5,124 nt of DNA from Paracoccaceae bacterium (GTDB taxonomy: Bacteria > Pseudomonadota > Alphaproteobacteria > Rhodobacterales > Rhodobacteraceae). The notes beneath the pieces were generated by a model that did no database searches, was not told the origin of the DNA, and saw only the letters and a list, made by a program, of their open reading frames with translations. This document shows, piece after piece, positions 1-5,124 of the stretch (position 1 is the stretch's first letter; each line of letters starts with the position of its first letter). The stretch is taken from positions 1-5,124 of the forward strand of contig JAPOSK010000228.1 in NCBI GenBank assembly GCA_026709725.1, read 5' to 3'. The position numbers and the translations under genes are program-made.

Positions 1-1
1 C

Positions 2-118
2 CTTGATCTGGCCGACAGAATGCATCAGTCACCCAGGGTCCAAAACGGCGATATCATGCCCTTCCACGCCGATCTTGCCGCAATCCTGACCGTCGCCGGT
101 TCGATGGAAGAGGACTGA
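2..118 (+). CDS. C-terminal fragment of an unidentified protein, possibly a serine recombinase
   Basis: An open frame enters from the left edge and ends at TGA 116-118, giving the last 38 residues of a protein whose body lies outside the window. It reads as a plausible protein tail, with the segment HADLAAILTVAG followed by an acidic end, SMEED. The phrase DLAAIL recalls the motif near the C terminus of many large serine recombinases (usually preceded by a K/R-G). That is only a faint resemblance, and I do not treat it as an identification. The gene faces the other genes of the window and would converge with the FkbM gene. No clear terminator hairpin follows it. A shadow reading on the opposite strand is also open here, so coding itself is not certain. 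Confidence 0.3.
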   Translation, partial: LDLADRMHQSPRVQNGDIMPFHADLAAILTVAGSMEED

Positions 119-503
119 ATCCGACCGGTATCTGTGCCGGATCCTCGCTCTCCCCTTCTGAAGTGGAAGATTTCAACCGGAACGCTCTGCCGTTCCTGCA
201 ACTGACAGACAGTCAGGATCGGGACGATTGCTCCCGACATCATCGCGGGCAGTTCTATCTTCCCGCTGACAGGAAATGGGTAAATCAAATTGAAATCGAC
301 CGCTCGCATCGAAGCGGGTCAGCCATTCCCTGAGGGATGGCAACCAATCGACCTTGATGCCCACTGGATCGGCTTGCCTGATGAACCGCCAGCAAAGCCG
401 GACCGCGCTCATCTGAAGATTTCAGCCGCTTATGTTGTCATCCCTGGACCCGGACAGTACGGGGCATCCGTGACTCCCTGACAGCCATACAGGGGAGAAC
501 CGC
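119..503. other. Intergenic stretch without a supported gene
   Basis: This gap lies between the stop of the plus-strand fragment and the stop of the FkbM gene. Short open frames exist on both strands (for example minus 173-412 and plus 290-481). None has a convincing ribosome binding site, a recognisable motif or a natural-looking composition. A short interrupted palindrome, TCCCT-G-AGGGA, lies at 327-337, but its one-base centre cannot form a hairpin. I see no T-tract hairpin that would end either of the converging genes. The stretch may be decayed coding sequence. Confidence 0.4.
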
Positions 504-1358
504 CTATCTGCCGCCGGATGTTCCCAGAAAGAGATCCGGCAGCACGATATCAGGGCCCCAGGGGTTGCATGCCCGATCCAGGGGATGCGGGGCGCTGAGA
601 ACGGGTTCCGGTCGCTGGACACGGTCCTTCCTCAGGAACGTCATCTCCATGACATCGGGACAATCAATCCCGCCCGCCGAGACCACAGATCCAAAGTTGC
701 ACGGATGGATGTGGACGCAATAAAAGTCCTGGATGATCTTGTTGAAGATGCGCTGTGCGTGATATCGCCACCCCGCATCAAAAAGCCTGTGGAGATCGTG
801 AAACTCGATCACCAGGATCCGGAAGCGTCGGAGAGTGCTTCCCGGTGTCGCAGGCAGGACATCGTATTCACCGCCCTCAATATCCATCTGCAGCAGGAGG
901 TCATGCCTGCCGTGATCACGCCTGTTCGCCATGGGGCCGCATTTCGCTGTGATCCAGTCATTGAGCCGCATGACATCAGGCGCCGCGCCGCGGTTTCCGA
1001 TGAATTTGCGCTCAAAGTCAAGCCAGGGGGCCAGGGCGGGATCGAAGGACGGTGCGGTGACCGAGGCATCCGCAAGATAACAGCTGATCCTGTACCGCCT
1101 GGCCAGTTCCTCCTCAAAGCGTGTGGTTGCGCCCACACCCGGTGAGAAACATGCACTGATTCCCTCCAGATCATCGGGAATCAGATACCCGCCGTCCCTC
1201 TTGCCACCAATTCGGATCAGGGGGTGTTCCGTGTTGACGGGCCGCAACCCGGCGATGAGATTGCGCAGGTCAGGCTCGCCGGAGCCAAGTGTCTGCCCTG
1301 CCCACGATGACAGCACCTTTCGCTGGCGTCGACGTCGGAGTTCTCGTCTCAGTCCCAT
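504..1358 (-). CDS. FkbM-family SAM-dependent methyltransferase
   Basis: The product is a 284-residue protein of the FkbM class, which transfers a methyl group from S-adenosylmethionine, typically to a hydroxyl of a sugar, polyketide or other small molecule. After a basic N terminus (MGLRRELRRRRQRK) come the family signatures: IGGKRDGGYLIPDDL at about 50-64, FSPGVG at 71-76, then LLLQMDIEGGEYDVL at about 154-168. The last is the MDIEG(A/G)E motif that marks FkbM proteins. VIEFHDL at 183-189 and a VHIHPCNFG segment near 215-223 complete the domain. The start ATG at 1358 is chosen because AGGGAGA sits seven bases upstream. An in-frame TTG at 1541 would add 61 residues with no family resemblance. 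No frameshift is visible, unlike its upstream neighbours. The acceptor substrate cannot be told from sequence, and no glycosyltransferase or biosynthetic neighbour is present to hint at it. It may be a passenger gene beside the DNA-modification cassette. Confidence 0.85.
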   Translation of the reverse strand: MGLRRELRRRRQRKVLSSWAGQTLGSGEPDLRNLIAGLRPVNTEHPLIRIGGKRDGGYLIPDDLEGISACFSPGVGATTRFEEELARRYRISCYLADASVTAPSFDPALAPWLDFERKFIGNRGAAPDVMRLNDWITAKCGPMANRRDHGRHDLLLQMDIEGGEYDVLPATPGSTLRRFRILVIEFHDLHRLFDAGWRYHAQRIFNKIIQDFYCVHIHPCNFGSVVSAGGIDCPDVMEMTFLRKDRVQRPEPVLSAPHPLDRACNPWGPDIVLPDLFLGTSGGR

Positions 1359-1550
1359 GACCGATCTCCCTGTTGATGGTCTATATTGTCGATATATATC
1401 CCGCAGATTCTGTACCACCAGACTGCCCTGGACTGCAAAGCGCTGTGAGATTACCGAAATAGAAAAACCGAAACTGCTGACGGCTTTGCTCAGATGATTT
1501 GTGGACAGATCATATGATTGAGACTGAATCCGCTTGCGCAAGACGGTGCG
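1359..1550 (-). other. Leader region upstream of the FkbM gene
   Basis: About 190 bases separate the restored stop of the preceding small gene (1551-1553) from the FkbM ATG. The FkbM frame stays open through it from a TTG at 1541, but the translated leader looks non-conserved. An AT-rich stretch at about 1379-1403 contains overlapping TATA-like elements and could supply a -10 box. I find no good -35 partner, so no promoter is claimed. A perfect ten-base palindrome, CTTGCGCAAG, lies at 1533-1542. Confidence 0.3.
1365..1371 (-). promoter_or_regulatory. Ribosome binding site of the FkbM gene
   Basis: On the minus strand the bases AGGGAGA lie seven bases before the ATG at 1358-1356. This good Shine-Dalgarno match decides the start over the upstream in-frame TTG at 1541-1539. 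Confidence 0.6.
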
Positions 1551-2037
1551 TCAGGTATCAGGGTCATACTGTTTCTGCCATTCTCCCCACGGTACATATT
1601 GGGCACAATATGCCAGTTTTCCGGCAATATTCCGCACTTGATTTTTCTTGGTTGGCGGCATTCACTGGCATTGGAAACACAATATCCGCATGGTATGGAT
1701 TTTCTGTCAGGGGAGTGGGTTTCGTGCGGCATCCTGCCTTGGACATATCGTGTACAGTGAGCGTATACCAACCCCCGAATAACTGATCCTCACATGTGGT
1801 ATTTTTCTCGGCAAGCTTCGCGAACTCGGCTTGCTCTGCAAGGTCCATCCGGTCGACTGACAAATCACCATGACCATTCCTCGGTTCAAATTTATTGGCG
1901 AGTATAAAATTTACCCTTTTGCCAAGCTTGATCTGCTGAATAGCCTTTATGGCTGAGGATTTCGACCATTCCTGCCGACCAAGTCGCTCATTGCTGGCTA
2001 TGGGTTTGGGTCTATCCTGATTTCCTTCAACAACCAC
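1551..2037 (-). pseudogene. Conserved-looking hypothetical protein, frameshifted near its 3' end
   Basis: The reading frame opens at GTG 2037 and, as sequenced, stops at 1564 after 157 residues. The body looks like a genuine folded protein, with GRQEWSKSSAIKAIQQIK, then DLSVDRMDLAEQ, GGWYTLTVHDM and ENPYHADIVFP. After about position 1650 the frame turns into cysteine-rich nonsense. The neighbouring frame continues naturally as GKLAYCAQYVPWGEW and QKQYDPDT to a TGA at 1551-1553. A one-base insertion explains this, either in the A5 run (plus-strand T5, 1642-1646) or in the CC at 1650-1651. I do not know its function; WYTLTVHDM and NPYHADIVFP give me the impression of a conserved small-protein family but no name. 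It follows the methyltransferase and a small gene that it overlaps by 40 bases, which suggests one transcript. The GTG start is weakly supported, and the true N terminus may begin in the frame of the upstream gene. Confidence 0.5.
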
Positions 2038-2285
2038 TGCCGGATACCTGCTCGCTGCAACTCAATGGCACCACCTTCCCTGAACAGGTCCAGGGCATCT
2101 TCAAAAGGCGACCAGCCATCCGAACTCCGTTTGGAATGAAACAGTGTACCCGCTCCATCATTCTCAATCACAAACAGTACCCCACCTTCCGCAAATTGCC
2201 ACACTGCAAAACCACACATCATTGCGATCATTGTGACAGCGCATGGCACAATGACCATTCTGTCACGCCATTCTGTGAACGGCAC
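1998..2285 (-). CDS. Small hypothetical protein between the methyltransferase and the frameshifted gene
   Basis: This is a frame of up to 95 residues from GTG 2285, or about 86 from ATG 2258, ending at TAG 1998-2000. The C-terminal two thirds looks like real protein, with VLFVIENDGAGTLFHSKR, WSPFEDALDLFREGG and AGIRQWLLKEIRIDP. The first 30 residues are hydrophobic and methionine-rich and less convincing. The start is uncertain: a GGGGAG lies too close to the GTG, and no other start has a good ribosome binding site. The 195 bases up to the methyltransferase stop (2286-2480) hold no clear gene, although fragments in other frames there raise the possibility of a decayed 5' part. Its last 40 bases overlap the next gene. 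A single missing base near 2000-2010 would join the two into one protein reading through IRIDPNP into IASNERLG. I do not recognise a family. Confidence 0.45.
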   Translation of the reverse strand: MPFTEWRDRMVIVPCAVTMIAMMCGFAVWQFAEGGVLFVIENDGAGTLFHSKRSSDGWSPFEDALDLFREGGAIELQRAGIRQWLLKEIRIDPNP

Positions 2286-2480
2286 TCTCCCCGTGCCAGG
2301 CGCATCCCCGGAGAGCAGGGAATCAGGGAGCGGGACAGGTCCGGCCCGTCATGTGATGATGCAGGCCTGGATCGGTTTTGTCCTTGGAGGGGGTGACCGC
2401 TTCCGTGCTCCGCTCCGTGCCGATGGTGGAGACAGGGCGCTGCTGTCAAGGGCCCGCGTGTTGCCAAGGTGCAGTTTTGT

Positions 2481-3560
2481 TCACATGATTGCATACGGAT
2501 CCGGGTGCAACCTGAGATTCACTGCGCAACGCCTTGAAATGACCTCCGCGAAGTCGCAAGGCAGTGCATTGCCGATCATATTGCAGGCATGATCCATGTA
2601 GCATGTTTCAAATCGGTAGTCCTTCGGAAAGGTCTGAAGAAGAGCAGCTTCACGAACCGAGATGGTTCGGTCGGCTTCCGGGTGCCCGAAGCGACCCTTG
2701 CTGAAAGTGGTGCATCCTCCGGTTATTGTTGGTGACGGTCGGTCCCACTCCATCCTGCCATAAACATTGGAAAATCCGCGATACCCCCCGGTGGCAGGCT
2801 GGGCGAAGATTTTCAGGGATATTTTCCCGGGTCTCGCCTGCCCTGGCAACCCGTAATCTTTCGAGGTTCTGCGTGGACATGTCGCGGATGACATGCCAGT
2901 CGGATCTTTCGATTCTTCCCCCGGCCTTGGCCTGTGACAGAGTGATTGGTCTGGGCATTTTGCCAATGGCGTCGCGGACTGTGCGCCAGGGGGCAAGCCC
3001 ATTGCCCCTGAGCGGGAGTGAGTCTTCCCGGGAAGCGGGATGGAAAAACCACTGCCACCGAGCAGGACAAGCCTGCGCCTGCTTTGAGGCACACCAAAAT
3101 CGGCGACCTGCAGTACTCCTTCTGTCAGCAGGTAGCCCAGGGCCTCAAGATGTTTGCACAATCGTTGGTAGTAAGGCTTGCCCTTGATCATGAGTCCGGG
3201 GACATTCTCCATCATGATTGCTCTTGGTCGAATTTCCTCGGCAAGCCGGGCGATCTCCAGAACGAGACCATTTCGAGGATCCTCCCCCCTATACTTGGCG
3301 GTCAGACCCGTGAATCCTTGACACGGTGGACAGCCTGCAAGAAGATCGATTCGATCCATCTTTAGCTGCTTGAGAAGTTCACTCCCGGAAACAGTTGCAA
3401 TGTCCTGCTTTACGCAGCAGACTTCCGGGTGATTGAACCGATAGGTCGTGAGTGCACTCGGTTCCAGCTCAATGGCTGCCACCACCCGAAAACCACCGCA
3501 CTTTAATCCGACTGTAAGCCCACCACTCCCCGCAAAAGCATCAATTGCCGTCAGTGTCAT
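2481..3560 (-). CDS. C5-cytosine DNA methyltransferase with a frame-scrambled target recognition region
   Basis: The product (359 residues from ATG 3560, or 362 from an overlapping TTG at 3569) is a DNA cytosine-5 methyltransferase. It transfers methyl from S-adenosylmethionine to cytosine at a specific site. Counting from the TTG, the motifs appear in order: I DAFAGSGGL (10-18), IV GCPPCQGF with catalytic Cys83, VI ENVPG (121-125), VIII QSRRRLVLLG (162-171), IX RPSPTITGG (277-285) and X GNALP (333-337). Residues about 194-260, between motifs VIII and IX where target specificity resides, are out of frame. The adjacent frame there gives family-like text such as WRTVRDAIGKMP, SDWHVIRDMS and ENIPENLRPACHRG. 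Two opposite one-base shifts, at G5 2989-2993 and C6 2784-2789, account for this. As sequenced, the frame is open but the recognition region would be wrong, so specific activity is doubtful. ATG 3560 is preferred because MTLTAIDAFAGSGG is a normal family start. It lies five bases after the ATPase/nuclease stop, implying translational coupling. Confidence 0.9.
   Translation of the reverse strand: MTLTAIDAFAGSGGLTVGLKCGGFRVVAAIELEPSALTTYRFNHPEVCCVKQDIATVSGSELLKQLKMDRIDLLAGCPPCQGFTGLTAKYRGEDPRNGLVLEIARLAEEIRPRAIMMENVPGLMIKGKPYYQRLCKHLEALGYLLTEGVLQVADFGVPQSRRRLVLLGGSGFSIPLPGKTHSRSGAMGLPPGAQSATPLAKCPDQSLCHRPRPGEESKDPTGMSSATCPRRTSKDYGLPGQARPGKISLKIFAQPATGGYRGFSNVYGRMEWDRPSPTITGGCTTFSKGRFGHPEADRTISVREAALLQTFPKDYRFETCYMDHACNMIGNALPCDFAEVISRRCAVNLRLHPDPYAIM
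2790..2988 (-). other. Out-of-frame segment in the methyltransferase recognition region
   Basis: In the methyltransferase frame this stretch reads as low-complexity Pro/Ser/Arg/Lys-rich sequence. One frame over it encodes about 66 residues that fit between motifs VIII and IX: WRTVRDAIGKMPRPITLSQ, then SDWHVIRDMSTQNLERLR, then ENIPENLRPACHRG. That joins directly to YRGFSNVYGRMEWD in the main frame. The entry shift equals one base missing from a C run (plus-strand G5, 2989-2993). The exit shift equals one extra base in a G run (plus-strand C6, 2784-2789). Confidence 0.8.
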
Positions 3561-3565
3561 GGCAA

Positions 3566-4918
3566 TCAATCAATTGCAGGCAGGCCGGGTGTGGCAGTAC
3601 GCTGTCGTTTCGCTTCGCTCAGAAAATCCTGGTGGACCCGTTCTGTCCTCAGAAGAAATGATGCCCAGTTTGTCTGGGTCAACCTGTTCAAGGAAATGTA
3701 GCCATTACAGGCACCCAGTTGGGCGCCAGTCAGTGCCAGACCTTCGCAAATCACCGTTATGTGGAAATCCTTGAAGTGTTTCCCGAACTTGGTGTGTGCC
3801 GTATCTTTCAGAAAATCCTCCATATTGTCATGGTAAGTGACGATCCTGTCCATTTCCTTGTTTGTCAGGCGGTGACGCGGTCTCTTGATCTCAATGATCT
3901 GAACAACTCCATCCTGGCTCCACATGATGAAGTCGGGACGCTTGCCTGGGTCAGAAAAATTGGAGAGCGATATCGTCTCTCCCGTTTTGTTGAAGTAGTA
4001 TTTTTCAAACTCGCTGCGGAGACGGGAGAAACTTGTGTTTTCGGTGACCGGAGCCCACTCAGGGTTGATCAGCCAGGGCGCATCCGCAATGAGTTTCTGC
4101 AGATCCAACTCTTTCGTGTCTCCGGTATCCTTGAGCAGTTCCAGACGATGGACGACCTTCAGGCGATCCTCGGCAATCCGCCCAAAAGACGACAGCTCGG
4201 CCAGACGTGCGGTTCTGAGGAATGAATCAAGGACTGACAGTGGACTGTCCGCCTGTTCGTCTGCACATCTCATCATGTCATTGAGAGTAACATGCGGGGC
4301 AAGGGATATGCTCAGGTTGACCAATTCATCAACGACACTCGAATCCTGTGCTTCACTGCGGCTGATCGTCCTCCCAAAAGAGTGGGCCATTTCATTTGCA
4401 CAGTCACGGATTTTCCGCTGTTCATCATTCGGATACGCGTCATGAATTCTGGCATCGACATTGCCGGTTTCAAGAAACAGTGCCAGGGTCGCCTTTCGCA
4501 TGGGATCTCGCGAAAGGGTACCAATTCGCTTGACAATGTGTTGCCCCCATGCCTCAAATGCCTTGGCAAGTTCGTCTGACCACAGGATGTCCCGTCGATC
4601 AGTCTGAATGAGATCTTCGTCCTCGTCGAGCCAGTCCGCATGCACTTCACCGACGAGATATGAGCGGATGTTGTGCTCACCGGTAAAGCCTGCCCTTTGA
4701 TTAAAGATGGATGTCTGGGCAGCGATCTTGCCGCGACAGCAGATTCTGACGCCAGCCATAAGTTCGTCGCTGTAGGGTTTCTTTGAGTATGCCATCCATC
4801 CGGTGAGATTATAAAAGATCTCCTCATGCTCGAAGCCGGCACGGAGTCCGTCTTCGGTTGTTCCACCAGGACCGATGACAGACCCGTCATAATTGAATTC
4901 GATTTTCGTGTTCGGCAT
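3566..4918 (-). CDS. S5-like domain plus PD-(D/E)xK nuclease; C-terminal part of a MORC/GHKL-type ATPase
   Basis: The 450-residue frame from ATG 4918 is the C-terminal part of a larger restriction-type protein. Residues about 1-130 resemble the S5-like domain that follows the GHKL ATP-binding domain in MORC/MutL-like bacterial ATPases. Marks are LTGWMAYSKKPYSDELMAG, CRGKIAAQ (61-68), SYLVGEVHADWLDEDEDLI (86-104) and the TDRRDILW segment. A helical linker follows (about 135-265). The C terminus is a PD-(D/E)xK nuclease: ELDLQKLIADAPWLINPEW, then RPDFIMW with Asp329 and IIEIKRP with Glu343 and Lys345, the D...ExK catalytic triad, then LTNKEMDRIVTYHDNM. This end resembles DUF4263/Shedu-type nuclease domains. 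Recognisable coding continues upstream of the ATG for 59 codons, so ATG 4918 is probably not the natural start. The ATP-binding half is not in this reading. The stop TGA (3566-3568) touches the methyltransferase start, so the two are almost certainly cotranscribed. Prokaryotic MORC-like ATPases are known from restriction-modification operons. The role as the restricting subunit is inferred. Confidence 0.75.
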   Translation of the reverse strand: MPNTKIEFNYDGSVIGPGGTTEDGLRAGFEHEEIFYNLTGWMAYSKKPYSDELMAGVRICCRGKIAAQTSIFNQRAGFTGEHNIRSYLVGEVHADWLDEDEDLIQTDRRDILWSDELAKAFEAWGQHIVKRIGTLSRDPMRKATLALFLETGNVDARIHDAYPNDEQRKIRDCANEMAHSFGRTISRSEAQDSSVVDELVNLSISLAPHVTLNDMMRCADEQADSPLSVLDSFLRTARLAELSSFGRIAEDRLKVVHRLELLKDTGDTKELDLQKLIADAPWLINPEWAPVTENTSFSRLRSEFEKYYFNKTGETISLSNFSDPGKRPDFIMWSQDGVVQIIEIKRPRHRLTNKEMDRIVTYHDNMEDFLKDTAHTKFGKHFKDFHITVICEGLALTGAQLGACNGYISLNRLTQTNWASFLLRTERVHQDFLSEAKRQRTATPGLPAID

Positions 4919-5124
4919 GATTTCGATTCTGAACGCGCCAACCGTTTGTGGTGAAGAGTTACTCTGGGCGTTGTCAGCGAGCTGGATCTGCCAGTCCTGC
5001 GACTGGATGCCAAAGCGTTGGGCAAGCTGGCGGTCAAGAACATCCAGATCCGGAACCTTTCGGTAATTCGTGACTGCCAGAGACCCCCACTTCTGTCACG
5101 CCAACGCCCGGAAACCGGCGCCGC
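4919..5124 (-). pseudogene. Upstream remnant of the ATPase/nuclease gene, interrupted by an in-frame TGA
   Basis: In the frame of the nuclease gene, 59 codons upstream of ATG 4918 read as natural protein: QKWGSLAVTNYRKVPDLDVL, then RQLAQRFGIQSQDWQIQL, then TVGAFRIEI running straight into MPNTKIEF. This stretch contains no ATG, GTG or TTG. It is cut off at TGA 5096-5098, beyond which the frame reads GAGFRALA to the window edge. Either a nonsense change or frameshift has split the gene, or a sequencing error has. A single substitution turning TGA into TGG would reopen it. The GHKL ATP-binding motifs, expected some 150-250 residues further upstream, lie outside the window if they exist. Confidence 0.5.

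Noticed and set aside
173..412. Minus-strand 79-residue frame in the left intergenic stretch
   Set aside because: No ribosome binding site, motif or contextual support; another frame is equally open over the same bases.
585..1145. A 186-residue plus-strand open frame
   Set aside because: It lies entirely antisense to the well-supported FkbM gene and has no recognisable motif.
1359..1541. A 61-residue N-terminal extension of the FkbM protein from TTG 1541
   Set aside because: No family resemblance, and a good ribosome binding site sits directly before ATG 1358.
1533..1542. Ten-base perfect palindrome CTTGCGCAAG as an operator
   Set aside because: Too short, single-copy and without a recognised regulator; expected by chance in a window this size.
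2189..2258. Hydrophobic start of the small protein as a membrane anchor or signal peptide
   Set aside because: The hydrophobic run is short, contains several cysteines and methionines, and lies where the start itself is uncertain. It may be non-coding.
2228..2494. An 88-residue minus-strand frame overlapping the methyltransferase stop, considered as a Vsr-type endonuclease
   Set aside because: His/Ser/Arg-rich composition with no Vsr motifs. It stops inside the better-supported small gene.
4312..5043. A 243-residue minus-strand open frame overlapping the nuclease gene
   Set aside because: Serine/arginine-rich composition without motifs. It is a shadow of the nuclease frame, which carries the S5-like motifs.
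5096..5098. TGA recoded as tryptophan or selenocysteine
   Set aside because: The methyltransferase and nuclease genes use TGA as their normal stop, and there is no sign of a recoding element. Nonsense mutation, frameshift or sequencing error is simpler.

Overview
The window is most likely bacterial, from a moderately G+C-rich proteobacterium. An alphaproteobacterium is my best guess, based only on base composition and the style of the proteins. It reads as an accessory (defence-island-like) segment. Almost all recognisable coding is on the minus strand, so the gene order runs from high to low coordinates.

Layout on the minus strand: (1) about 5124-3566 is the C-terminal two thirds of a large GHKL/MORC-type ATPase fused to a PD-(D/E)xK nuclease. 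Its N-terminal ATPase half is missing or cut off by an in-frame TGA at 5096-5098. (2) 3560-2481 is a C5-cytosine DNA methyltransferase whose start overlaps or abuts the stop of the ATPase/nuclease gene. It has all the main catalytic motifs, but the stretch between motifs VIII and IX (the target recognition region) is read in the wrong frame because of two opposite frameshifts. (3) 2285-1998 and 2037-1551 are two small unrecognised genes, possibly halves of one. The second is broken by a frameshift near its 3' end. (4) 1358-504 is an intact FkbM-type methyltransferase gene, probably not part of the DNA-modification cassette. At the left edge, 2-118 on the plus strand holds the last 38 codons of another protein, perhaps a site-specific recombinase. 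Bases 119-503 hold no gene I can support.

Interpretation: items 1 and 2, possibly with the small genes, look like a restriction-modification module of the MORC/MutL-like GHKL class. The methyltransferase would mark self DNA, and the ATPase/nuclease would attack unmarked DNA. At least three separate frame disruptions, most at short homopolymers, fall in this cassette and none is seen in the FkbM gene. The cassette is therefore either decaying or affected by homopolymer sequencing errors. No RNA gene, CRISPR array, complete insertion sequence or convincing intrinsic terminator was seen.
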